Positions 1-10,084 of a DNA stretch of 64,000 nucleotides are shown in pieces. The notes beneath the pieces are model-generated. The model searched no databases. It worked only from the letters and a program-made list of their open reading frames with translations, and was not told the origin of the DNA. How positions within the stretch are numbered: the first letter of the stretch is position 1; every line of letters begins with the position of its first letter. The DNA comes from Oegoconia quadripuncta (taxonomy: Eukaryota; Arthropoda; Insecta; Lepidoptera; Autostichidae): NCBI GenBank assembly GCA_949316235.1, contig OX438747.1:1922501-1986500 (forward strand), in the 5' to 3' direction. Both the position numbers and the translations under genes were made by a program.

Positions 1-412
1 ATAGTAAATTTTTATACTAATCGTTTTTAATGCGATGTTCATAACCTTTGCTATTAACAATGAAGCAGCTTTTACAAGATCTAATCTTCACTGACATTCG
101 ATACAATCTTACGCTTATTTTTCAATGTTTATTCAAACTTTGGACATAAGTACTAGACCCGCACTCTGCGAGCAAAATTTGTTCTTAATTTGAAAGTCTC
201 GACGAGTGCCTACATGTTTTATAATCAAGCTTATTCGACCACTACAAATTAAAAAAAAAATAAGGATTTCCATACAAATTCGCGTCACCGAGAGCAGTAA
301 AGTGCTGCTTTCTGATCGCTATATTGAAAACGTATAAGGAATTGCAGCGTAGTGTTGAAATGAAGAAAATCGAGGTAACCGCAGGTCGTATTAAAACGCC
401 ATAATGTTCGCT
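1..412. other. AT-rich sequence without recognised feature
   Basis: Presumably intron of the Nup205-like gene. I see no exon or repeat I can support. Confidence 0.4.
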
Positions 413-525
413 TCCTTTTTTAATGCACAACGAGTTAGTACTTGACCTCAATCACACCTGATGTTGTGAAGATGAGGTCGAAGGTGGAAGCGTACTGACC
501 CGGAAACCCCAACATATTTGGGGTA
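413..525 (-). mobile_element. SINE family A, 3' fragment
   Basis: It starts with a T-run and tgcacaacgagttagtactt and matches the 3' third of the complete family A copies (for example 30253-30575). Confidence 0.75.
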
Positions 526-534
526 CCATTTTAT

Positions 535-743
535 ATATTTATTTATGTTAAGGAAAACCAACAGCCATGTTAAATCACAAATAACAATGGAAAATTATAT
601 CTGACGGCTAATAACAGGTTCTCACATATAGAAATATTGTAGAGAATATAATAGTGGTCTAATAAAGCGCTCAGCAGGATCGAACGCTACACATACACTA
701 CGTAGCTTATATATGTGATAGCCATACCTATGTGTAAACATTT
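535..743. repeat. Dispersed repeat, copy 1 of a 205 bp pair
   Basis: Nearly identical to 2936-3143 (aaccaacagccatgttaaat ... catacctatgtgtaaaca). Both sit in introns of the Nup205-like gene in the same orientation. Confidence 0.8.
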
Positions 744-776
744 ATAAAATATGTTACTTAGATATATAGATACTTA

Positions 777-965
777 GACGACCGATTGGTGTAGTGGATA
801 GTGACCCTATCAGCGAAACCAACGGTTGCGGGTTCGATGTTTATATATAAATATTTATGTATGTTTATCCGTTATCTAGTATCCATAGCACAAGCTTTGC
901 TTAGTTTGGGACTAGATGATTGGTGTAAGTGTCCGAAGATGTATTTATTATTTATTTTATTATTA
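777..965 (+). mobile_element. tRNA-derived SINE family B, shortened copy
   Basis: It begins gacgaccgattggtgtagtg (A-box head), has gcgggttcga (B box), then jumps to the family tail (gtatccatagcacaagc) and an A/T-rich end. Confidence 0.8.
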
Positions 966-1079
966 TTAAAAATAAAAAACAAAATAGACGATTAAAAGAG
1001 ACTAAGTTGTGTGGAAGAGATCGACATTGAAGTGGTCATATAACAGTTTGTTGAAGTCGTTACCTCCCCATCTTTCCAG

Positions 1080-1274
1080 ACATGAAGAAGCTCCTGCCGG
1101 CCGAGAGCGGCGCTGGCGCGTCCCCGCTGGAGACGCGGTCGCTGCTGGGCGCGCTGCTGCTGCGGCGGCTGCGGGCGCGGCGCCGCGCGCTGCAGCACTG
1201 CCGCCACGGCGCCGAGGCCGCGCTGCACCTGGTGTGGGCCCGCCTGCACCGCGTGGCCCACCTGCCGGCCCACG
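1080..1274 (+). CDS. Nup205-like gene, exon (third from last)
   Basis: The acceptor tctttccag precedes 1080 and the donor gtatgt follows 1274. The exon enters with two bases of a split codon, has an in-frame ATG at 1082 that could be internal, and leaves one base over. Very GC-rich and Arg/Leu/Ala-rich, predicted helical. Open frames on both strands here come from GC content. Confidence 0.6.
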
Positions 1275-4200
1275 GTATGTCGAGCCTCGCTTCCCTTGGC
1301 TCCCGCCCGCTCACCGAGTGATGTTGCATTTCTGTTTTTACTTCTTATAGTTTGTGAATTATGTGTTTTGAAGCTTAATAATGGCAGAATATTTATTTAT
1401 TTATTTTAAGAACACAAACAGTCAAAGCATAATACAAGAAACATATTGGTAAAATAATAATTCTTTGACAAACAGTGTCCACAGATAAAATTTTTCAGAA
1501 AACATTTTCATTTAACACCACCAGAACTATAACAGACGAATACATCGCCAAAAAAAAAATATTTTTATGTACCTATATGCAATGGACCCCAAAAGTGCAC
1601 GAAAAACCACAGCCCCGGCTTCTCTGTTTTTTTTTTTATCATTTTTTATGTAAATTATATTTTATTTTTTTAATATTGTGCAGCAAAGCCAGTGATGGTG
1701 TACAATTGAACGGAAGTGTAAATTAAAGTGCGTAACGAAGCTTTCGGGTTCCCCGAGAAGTCTCCGATATCTTGAGTAAAGCATTCTGCCATTTTACTGG
1801 GGAATGACTTGACCGTGACTAGACTCTGTACGCACTAAGTATGCGACGAATGACTTGTTTTGACTGAGACTGTCTTCACTAAATTGAAGAAATAAGCCAT
1901 AGCTGTATTAGGCGTAGGGCCTTCTCCGAGAGGAGTAAATTAAAACGAAAAAAAAATTAACAATTTTGTTCGAATCAAATAATACCCTATATATTTGTGG
2001 TACCATTCGATATTGTTCACCAAAATCTAGCTTATACATTTGAGACACCTATGGTCTCGTTGCGCATAAAAAAGTTAATATTAAAACAAGAATAAAATAA
2101 ATATACTGTGCATAGCTATTAGAGTAAGCCTCCCATGGAACGATTCTTTTATAGACTGTTGTTAATGTATGATTGTTGTAATGTAGCGCTGGAGGCGAAG
2201 GGTTGGGGCGGTGCGGCCAGCAGCGACCTGGTGGAGTTAAGGAAGGCGCTCATCGCTGTGTTCAACGACCGATTCGCTGAGCAGCTGCTTGACACTGCCA
2301 AGGTAACTAATAAATGATGACCTCACATTGCTTCACTTGCAGCAAAATTAAGCTCAGCTATATTTACAGTCAAAAATCAGACAACTGACCAATCAAGTAA
2401 CTGTAATGATAGTGTACTATAGTTACTGCCATTATTGGTGTCCTACGATATATTTCTGTGGGGAGCAGCGGCTGATATAAATGTTATTTTTATTCTACAA
2501 AAACGTGCAATTTGTGCAAGTCACGTGACTCTCAAAGAGGTTTTCTTAAACTAAGATAATGACATTTCCATCTCTGTAAATCTATGAAAACATTATTTCA
2601 CCTGTTCTCCAAGAAAAGTGACATACATTCCCTCAATTCTCGACACAAATATAAACTTTCTGTGGCTGCGTTCAGACTTCAAATGGTAAATAAGTCGTAT
2701 TTGGGGAACTGTGTCCGATTTTATAACAAAATCCTTTCAAAGATGTTGGACGGAACGACAATTCAAAAATAAAATCAAAAGTACCCTCATTGGCCTATTG
2801 TACGTGATTACTTGAAAGATAGAAAGTAGTGTATTTTGTATCTGACAATGCCACTATACAGCAAAACAACTTTTAAACATAAGAGAATGTCTAACCCACC
2901 CAAATTGACAATACCCATTTACAGCAGCTAGTTATTTATTTATTTATGTTAAGGAAAACCAACAGCCATGTTAAATCACAAATTACAATGGAAAATTATA
3001 TCTGACGGCTAATAACAGGTTCTCACATATAGAAATATTGTAGACAATATAATAGTGGTCTAATAAAGCAATCAGCAGGATCGAATGCTACACATACACT
3101 ACGTAGCTTACATATGTGATATCCATACCTACATGTAAACATTATTATTATGAAGACTGACAATTTAAGGTGCAATGTATAGCTTTCTTAACATTCCGGG
3201 AGTGGGTAGTCAACGGGAAAAAATGTTCAACGTTTGGAATGTGCAGGGTTCAAATGATAAGTACGCATGGACAAGACATAGGCTGCTTGATGATATTCAG
3301 TCTAGTTAATTATTCATTTTTTTTCCCTTATTTTGTAGAATTACAGATTGAAACCAAAAAGCCCCTTCAAAAGAGCAACGCTTAAGTTTCTTGCTCGTAC
3401 TTCTCTGGGGAGTCCGCTTTGTAAATGGAGCAGTAATTTTAAGTTAAAAAATGAAACGTATTCTAATGAAACATTCAGGGAACGCAAGCAGCTTTTTCTA
3501 AGAAGCGAATACGATTACATACGTAACCACATTCCAACCACCACCCAATAACAGAATAATTGTCATATCAATAGCCTTTTGTGCTCACTACTGGGGTTTA
3601 TTTTATTTTATTTTCTTGGGAAAACCAACAGCTGTTTTACAAATTATCACTTAAACTAAGAAACTGAAAGCCAATTAGAGGTTTCCACTGATAGAAGGGT
3701 TATCAGTAGAGATTCGAGTATGGGACTGGGAGAACTGTTCGAGCTAATACCCGCTGCTCAATTTAACCGATACACTTCTCGGAGAAAATTAAATTTCCAT
3801 CCACATCACCTGGATGAGTGGAAGTCTACCACTGTACGTTTCTCTTCTTACCACGTACGACCACCCTGTGGAACGGACTTCCGGCAGCGGTGTTCCCGAA
3901 CGAGTACGACATTGGAACCTTCAAGAAACGAGCCTACACCTTCCTCAAAGGCCGGCAACGCATCTGTGACCCTTTTGATGTTGCGGGTGTCCATGGGCGG
4001 CGGTGATTGCTTTCCATCAGGTGACCCGCATGCTCGTTTGCCGCTCTCTCATATAAAAAAAAAAAAAAGAAAATGGGACCATAATTCATGGCGGATTTGT
4101 GTCAGACTAGTGGCCATCTATCTCATATTATAGTGAGATGGGGACATTAAGAGAATACATTTTGATAAATGGACATTATATTATATTAGACGGCTCACAC

Positions 4201-4519
4201 CCTTGTAGGCTGCCAAATTGGCTTAACGACTGCCGTCAATTGAAAGCGAGCGGGACCGAGTTTAACGAGCTCCAAAGCACGGAAACATTCGTCAGAAAAG
4301 TCGCAGTGGTCACCCATCACAGGACAAATCGAGCCAGACGTTGCTTAATTTCACTAATCGAAAACGAATGTGCCATGTGTGCTCTAACAAATTATTATTT
4401 TTTTTTACCTCACCTTGATGTCATTTGTCTTGTTACAGAATCAGCCGCCGGCGCAGCGTGGCTTCCTCGAGGTACTGCTGAAGGATATCAAGAGCATGAT
4501 CCAATTCTCGCCGGTCTAG
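1080..4519 (+). CDS. Nup205-like nucleoporin, three C-terminal exons
   Basis: Three exons join in frame: 1080-1274 (after tctttccag, before gtatgt), 2187-2302 (after atgtag, before gtaact) and 4439-4519 (after tgttacag, stop TAG). Junction phases agree (1, then 0). The joined protein has an Arg/Leu-rich helical stretch with [11 protein letters not shown], then [21 protein letters not shown], then a last exon ending [19 protein letters not shown]. From memory this order resembles the extreme C-terminus of Nup205, a scaffold nucleoporin of the inner ring of the nuclear pore; that is family recall, not a search. The N-terminal bulk would lie left of the window. An AATAAA signal lies 75 bp after the stop. 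The first exon is about 75% GC, far above its surroundings. Sure of a real spliced gene; only moderately sure of the family. Confidence 0.6.
1340..1950 (-). mobile_element. Unclassified element family U1, interrupted copy
   Basis: Parts match the inverted complement of 30975-31380 and the same strand as 58755-59165 (gaagcttaataatggcagaa; agtgtaaattaaagtgcgta). An A/T-rich segment at about 1391-1680 splits the copy. Confidence 0.65.
2187..2302 (+). CDS. Nup205-like gene, penultimate exon
   Basis: It lies between acceptor atgtag and donor gtaact. Its first two bases complete the G left by the previous exon (Ala) and it ends on a codon boundary. It encodes [20 protein letters not shown] and about 19 more residues. 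Confidence 0.6.
2400..2840 (+). mobile_element. Decayed CR1/Jockey-like LINE ORF2 C-terminus
   Basis: Broken frames match the reverse-transcriptase C-terminus seen better at 18042 and 33390 (ctgtggggagcagcggctga, FVLQKRA-like). 5' truncated, with frameshifts. Confidence 0.65.
2936..3143. repeat. Dispersed repeat, copy 2 of a 205 bp pair
   Basis: Direct-orientation partner of 535-743, with about 95% identity by eye. Confidence 0.8.
3325..3560 (+). mobile_element. LINE 3' end fragment
   Basis: It contains the gagcaacgcttaagtttctt gctcgtacttctctgggg signature found at other LINE tails in the window (18600, 35255; inverse at 28420 and 47930). Confidence 0.55.
3720..4068 (+). mobile_element. LINE ORF2 C-terminus and 3' end with poly(A)
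   Basis: It encodes [20 protein letters not shown] and [18 protein letters not shown], the end of a non-LTR reverse-transcriptase ORF, with a frameshift. It is followed by a 3' UTR and an A-run at about 4057-4070. A second copy of the tail is at 28452-28612. Confidence 0.75.
4439..4519 (+). CDS. Nup205-like gene, last exon with stop
   Basis: The acceptor is a pyrimidine tract ending tgttacag. The exon begins on a codon boundary and encodes 26 residues ([20 protein letters not shown], then IQFSPV) before TAG at 4517-4519. Confidence 0.65.
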   Translation, partial: NQPPAQRGFLEVLLKDIKSMIQFSPV

Positions 4520-4593
4520 TGATAAGATAGTGTAATGTAACGAGTAATGAATGGATAATATTTGAGGCATATGTGTTTGGTACGATCGTTTGT

Positions 4594-4599
4594 AATAAA
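4594..4599 (+). terminator. Polyadenylation signal AATAAA of the Nup205-like gene
   Basis: AATAAA lies 75 bp past the stop codon and is followed by a T/G-rich stretch (atatgttttgtaatattgg) that suits a cleavage/GU-rich element. Confidence 0.6.
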
Positions 4600-4619
4600 A
4601 TAAATATGTTTTGTAATAT

Positions 4620-6430
4620 TGGTGAAGTTTTATTGTGTTCCAAAACAGGATTTTAATAATGTTTTTTTTTTCGTTATTCGACAAAACTGAACTCAAATCA
4701 TTTATGGCATTCCTTATATTTTGTTTTGATGGTATACTGGATCAATAAGGACTTTATGGAGGCTCAGCAACATGAGAGACTAGCACGCACTCATTTAAAC
4801 CTATCAATCAATACCTAAAATTTTAATTATTAATAAATAAAATTTACATTTCACAAACTCCTAAGAATACACAAGTGACACAACTCAAAACACCTTGTAT
4901 TAATACGTAAATGTATTTCATGGATTATATGTATATATACTCCACCTATATAACTTAAGTTTCTGTAGTTGGTTCACAGTTTGCTGTATTAGGCATTAGG
5001 CCTCACATTATTACATGATAATTACGTTGTGACCAATGATGTTGGGTTCACAATTACTAATGTCTGTTTAGTATAAGTTGTTTATATATGACAATATATT
5101 GTGAACTTGTTTGTGGTCCTAATAAATATATGAAAAAAAAAAAATACAACCAAATATAAAATATCAACAAAATACAAACGTAAATATATAGCTGCACTAA
5201 ATATTTACAATGTGATATGATCGAATTCTAGTAAAGTGTGTAAACCCCCGTCGAAAAGAGACGGGTGTTCTGGTTGACACTGTTGTGTATGTGTCCAGTC
5301 TTTATCGGGATATATTTGCCAACCCGATGCACAAGGTATATTTCTTACCTTCAGAAAAAAGGAGAGAAATAGCTGATATTTTATATCTTTAATATTGTGA
5401 ACGGTGTTATTGATTGTCCATCCTTGGTGGAAAACAAATTAAGACTATCCATCGGATACAGTGATCCCTTGACATGCCTCCGAGCAATCACTATCGTCGA
5501 AATTCATTTCTCATTCGAGTCATTAATCTATTTAACAAACTACAGAACTTTGGACCTATTTAAGACATAACCCTCAGCGGTAAAATAACTAAATTATGGT
5601 GGAACTTGAGGACGGCACACTCGTAGGGACCTCATCCCGGGGAGTTTATTTCTTTTACATACATTACTTGATGTATCTGCGAATACCTTGAAATAGTTTT
5701 ATGTACCTTTTTATTTCTGCTGTTAGTGTTCCGAATAAAATAATAAAAATATCTCAGTAATGCGTGGTCCGATATGAATACGGTTTCGTTTAGATTGAAC
5801 TAGGTATCGTAGATCTTTAGATGTTAACATGGTTGGTATATTTGGATGACATACCAACGTCGAATTTTGAATAAGTCAACCAATCGGAACGTAATCGATG
5901 AAGTTACATAATGGATCTCCTGAAATAGATACATCAAGAAGACGCGTGGGGCAGTTAGAGGATCAATCGTTTTGGGAACTGCTGGTTACCAATAATAAAA
6001 AAAGATTATTCTTCATCAATTTTATTGAAAGAAAATCACATCACATTACTTTGGTATTCATCTGCCATGAAAATAAACCATACCACAGACCACACAACCT
6101 ATAGACCCCTAATAACAGGCGTAGGGCATCAGTCAACAAATCAGGGTAATACAACAGATGCCTAAGGGCTTCGAATTAGTCACGAGCTAGTCCCGACGGA
6201 TTATCGCACTCTGGCTCACATAAATAACAAAGGTAGACGAATTTGGCGTCTATGGCTTGTGTAGTCGATGCCTAATACAAAATAGACTTAGGATTTCTCA
6301 TCCATAATTTATTAAAACGTTTAGCAAAAAAATATATAACATGCAAGAGTCGACACTTTATTCGTAGGCATTTACGGACCTAATAAGGACGAAATATACG
6401 ACCACGATTAGTAATAACTAGATAGATTTT
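4620..6430. other. Intergenic sequence between convergent genes
   Basis: AT-rich. A short fragment at 5225-5300 (aacccccgtcgaaaagagac) and one at 5868-5925 (caaccaatcggaacgtaatc) resemble repeats elsewhere (about 50765 and 15640). Nothing coding is supported. Confidence 0.4.
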
Positions 6431-6480
6431 AACCGACTTCAAAAAAGAGGAGATTCGCAATTTAACTGTATTTTTTATTG
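6430..6480 (+). repeat. Lepidopteran 'accgacttcaaaaaa' repeat end
   Basis: taaccgacttcaaaaaagag is shared with 22570-22625 and, inverted, 35205-35250, 55145-55165 and 62955-63000. A common dispersed end sequence of unknown element type. Confidence 0.55.
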
Positions 6481-6487
6481 TATGTTA

Positions 6488-6640
6488 GTTTTTTTTAAGC
6501 ACAACGAGTTTAGTACTTTACCTCAATCATACCTGGTGTTAAGTGAAGACGAGGCCGAAGGTCGAATCGTACTGACCCGGAAACCCCATGTTATTTGGGG
6601 GACTGGCTATCTTATCTCTGACAACCGAAACACAAGAACG
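6488..6640 (-). mobile_element. SINE family A, 3' half
   Basis: T-run, then tactttacctcaatcatacc and the family body (gtactgacccggaaacccca). Confidence 0.8.
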
Positions 6641-7940
6641 CCATTAACACTGCTGTTTGGCAGCGTTACGCGATATCTTCGTGAATTGTTGACCGATTTT
6701 GATAATTATTTTTTTGTTTGAAAGGGTTTAAGGGGTTGGTCACATATTTGATTCAAGGTTTGATGATGTACGCTGGAGATAAAGAACGGAACTTTAGTGA
6801 AGACGTTGTTTGGGCAAGTTTAGGCGGTTCAATTATTTTTAATAAAATTTTTAGTGGTCTGTATACTTGTTCCATTAAGCCAGTTTTGGTTAATAGCATC
6901 GCCTCACAGCCCAGGCTCTTAAAAAGTTCTGTAAACACATCAAAATAATAGAAGAGATGCTCAAAAACTTAAAATTAGTTAATGCGTGTCCAATCAGAGG
7001 ATTAGCTCCATCGAGGACACGTAAACAGTCTTAGGCCCATATTAAACCGTTCTCAAGATTGAGGTGACCTTAAGTTGACGCTTGAAAAACTGTTGCAAAT
7101 TAAACAGTATCAAAAAAATAATATTGAGAACCAGACGCGATCCCAATCTCAAGATCGTTTTATTAACATACATGCAGCCATTATCATAAAAATAATACAT
7201 AATTAAAAATTTGAAATTGATACATAATATAATGGAGGCTATTTAATTGTTTAATATTTATTCATTCTATGTTACTGTTATTGTTTAGCGGATATAATTT
7301 ATTCCGCTATTTATTTTTCATTACTATTTTAACGTGACTACCATATTTGTATGCCAATTTGGCTGATCACAGAGATCATATTTATAAGTTAATGTATCAT
7401 AACAACCTGTACACCTGTGTATCACAAATAAATAAATGATTGATTGATTGATTGATTAATACGGCCTTTATAGTCCAGTAAGGATACACTTTTAAACTGT
7501 CAGTGATAGAATAAAAAAAATCTAACAAATCGTTAGCTTGCTTTATATATAATACAGATATTTAGTAATAAAACACTGACTATGTGATTAAAACTACCAC
7601 AGTGACTTTCATTGCGCGAATACCATTTTCAAAAAAATCTATCAACTTCTTTATATTTATGAAAAATTTCAACTCAACTCAAACTCAATAAACTATTTTT
7701 AGAAAATATGTATAAAGTAGCCATTGATAAGTTATTTAGAACATTGTGAGATCTTAGCATCTTCTACAACACAAAGAACTTCACAGTGGTAATTTTAATT
7801 TAATATTGTAGGTTTTATAACTAAATACCTAAAATCTGGAACAAAAATTGCGTTTTTACTGGACTATTTAGCAGGGTCATTCAGAACCCTCCCTCAGACC
7901 TCGGCTTGTTGACAACAGAACAGTAAATCAAAACATTCGT
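6641..7940. other. Intergenic sequence with one MITE fragment
   Basis: An unassigned open stretch lies at 6718-6948. At about 7033-7175 a fragment with inverted ends (ttctcaagattgaggtgacc; cccaatctcaagatcg) matches pieces at 11830-11900, 16990-17110 and 54770-54830. A (tgat)n run is at 7436-7457. Confidence 0.4.
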
Positions 7941-7944
7941 CGAA

Positions 7945-8300
7945 TATGGTCAATGGTTAATATCAAATGTGTCAGTGTTGCCACATCGCAATCTCCTCGT
8001 TTGCGGAGTCTGGAACCACCTCGATATACAGCAACTCATCGGGAGGTAGCTCTTGCAGTACTGAAAGAACAACAGGTAATTAATTTCAACATAGCTTCAG
8101 CCAGGCGTCAATTGTCGCATAATTTATTTTCAGCTTAATATGAATATATTGTTTTTTTTTTTCTTAATCACTATACATGCATACCTGGATAAAGTAGCTT
8201 TGTATACACCCTACACGCTAATGCTAATTTATTGTTATTACTTTACCTGTAATTGGCTTACTGTTGTTATACTTATTTTTAAGTTATTGTAAATTACAAG
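7945..8300 (+). mobile_element. LINE 3' end, unnamed family
   Basis: An open stretch ending ASARRQLSHNLFSA stop, then a tail shared with 26995-27320 (aggcgtcaattgtcgca; ctgtaattggcttactgttg). The match includes the end of the frame, so this is a 5'-truncated retroelement. Confidence 0.6.
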
Positions 8301-8301
8301 G

Positions 8302-8925
8302 GATGGTAAGTGTGAGAAGGACATCGAAAGGAGAGTGAATGCCGGAAATCAGGTGAGTGCAGCACTGCATGCCTTTATGAGGAGCCAGAATGTGTCCAAA
8401 AAAACTCGTCTGCCTGTTCATGGCGGGGTGCTGGTTCCAACACTGACTTACGGGAGTGAATGCTGGGTATGGCAAAAGAAGAATGAAAGTAGAATACATA
8501 CAGTGGAAATGAGATCATTGAGAAGTATGAATGGGGTGACTTTGAAAGATAGAATCAGGAATAGTGTAATTAGGGAGTTAAGCAGTGTGAATGAAGACGT
8601 AGTGACAAAGATTGAAAAAGGTATGCTGAGATGGTTTGGACATGTGGAGAGGATGAATGAAAGAAGACTTACGAAAGAGATATACGAAGCGAATGTGGAT
8701 GGTAGTGTTGGTAGGGGAAGACCACGGCGTACGTACCATGATCAAATCGGGGACGTCTTAAAGAAAGGCCAAGCCAAGAGTACCCTAAACCGACGAGCAT
8801 GTATGAACAACCTTATGAGAGTGAAGGAAGCAGAATAGGTGTGTCAGGATCGTAGCAAGTGGAAGTCTGTGGTCTCTGCCTACCCCTACGGGAAACAGGC
8901 GTGACATTATGTATGTATGTAAATT
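8302..8925 (+). mobile_element. RTE-type LINE, ORF2 C-terminus and 3' end
   Basis: A single frame (gat at 8302 to stop at 8838) carries [45 protein letters not shown] and GRGRPRRTY, the usual C-terminal string of RTE-clade reverse transcriptases. The 3' UTR ends in (atgt)n. 5' truncated; the open part is intact for about 178 codons. Confidence 0.85.
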
Positions 8926-9149
8926 CTGTTATACAAAAAAAAAATAGCACTGAGTAGCAATTATATTATGAAAGAAAAAAAGTTATTTAAATCCATTTCA
9001 TTCATGACACAAACAATCAGGTACAAGTATTACCAGTCGAGACATACAAAAAGTAAACATTGTGTTTGCCATCTAATTGTCTAATCATTCTATGCTGTGC
9101 GGTGTCGGGACGTAAAAAAAAGAACTTTACTTAAAAACATCTATAATAA

Positions 9150-9428
9150 TAATAATAAATAAATATCCTTAGACATACACACAGCGCCATCTAGTTCCAC
9201 AGTAAACAACTATAGGCTTGTGTTGTGGATACCAGATGGTTGATATACTACATAAATACATTTATTTATTTTTTTGTAAATAAGTACCTTATTATAAATG
9301 AAAACATCCATAACTCGGGTACACATGTCCATATTCATCACACAAACATATGCCCCTAGCGGGATTCGAACCCGCAACCTTTCGGTATAGTGGTCAGAGT
9401 TGCTTACCACTACACCAAACAGGTCGTC
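9150..9428 (-). mobile_element. SINE family B, full-length copy
   Basis: Read on the minus strand: gacgacctgtttggtgtagtg, ggttgcgggttcgaatcccg (B box), family body, and a (taaa/ataa)n tail at the low-coordinate end. Confidence 0.85.
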
Positions 9429-9594
9429 ATCTATGTGGTCGTCGCAGGCATGTGTTGCATGATCTGATCGTATAAGTCACTTTATAAAATGCCTATGCGC
9501 CAATTATTGAAAAAAAAAAAATTTCAATTGCAGTATGCAAAGTTTTTACAAAGGACTTATTGTCAAGATCGCCATACAAAGAAAATTTTTGATG

Positions 9595-9927
9595 ATTTTT
9601 TTTTTATGCACCGCGGGTTCTTACTTGACCTCAATCACACCTGATGTTAAGTGAAGATGAAGTCGAAGGTGGAAGCGTACTGACCCGGAAACCCCAACAC
9701 ATTTGGGGGACTGGCTATCCTATCTCTGACAACCGGAACATAACAATGCTATGAACATTGCTGCTTGGCGGCAGATTTAGTTAAGATGGTGGTAGCTAGC
9801 CAGGCGGGCATTTAAAATGCCCTACCACAAACCAAACCGAGTACTAAACATGTACCCCGCTGGGGATCGAACCCGCGACCTCCGAATCGTAAGCCCAATG
9901 TTGTTTTCATTGAGCTACGGAGGCGGT
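9595..9927 (-). mobile_element. SINE family A, full-length copy
   Basis: Minus strand starts accgcctccgtagctcaatg (A box), B-box region gcgggttcgatccccagcgg, and ends gtgcataaaaaaaaa. Immediately downstream of exon 10 of the zinc-finger gene. Confidence 0.85.
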
Positions 9928-9934
9928 GATTAGG

Positions 9935-10084
9935 CTAATAGAGAAAGAAGACAGTTGTATTACCTAAGTTCTCCTTACTGATGTCATCCATGTTCCCGGG
10001 CTGGACCAGGATCGACTGTCCGCGGAGTCGGTTGATCAGCTCCTCCACACCGAACGGTAGCGGTCTCTCATTCACCATTATTTC
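9935..10084 (-). CDS. Zinc-finger gene exon 10 (C-terminal tail, possibly last)
   Basis: Acceptor gtttgcag. It encodes EIMVNERPLPFGVEELINRL and then a segment ending DDISKENLG. A possible donor gtaata sits after 9964 in phase 1. If it is not used, the frame runs nine more codons to TAG at 9937-9935. I found no convincing further exon to the left, so both endings stay open. Confidence 0.65.
   Translation of the reverse strand, partial: EIMVNERPLPFGVEELINRLRGQSILVQPGNMDDISKENLGNTTVFFLY

Noticed and set aside
1009..1350. Long open frames on both strands in the GC-rich exon
   Set aside because: High GC removes stop codons; only the frame with matching splice phases to the next exons is kept.
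7953..8138. Possible exon with donor gtaatt (LEPPRYTATHREVALAVLKE)
   Set aside because: The end of the frame and following tail match the LINE fragment at 26995-27320.
8335..8838. 167-codon frame as a host gene
   Set aside because: Its C-terminal motifs ([19 protein letters not shown]) are those of RTE retroelements and a second copy lies at 12728-13120.
9360..9428. Apparent tRNA gene (A and B boxes)
   Set aside because: It continues into the SINE family B body and recurs at several loci; the acceptor and anticodon arms do not form a clean tRNA.
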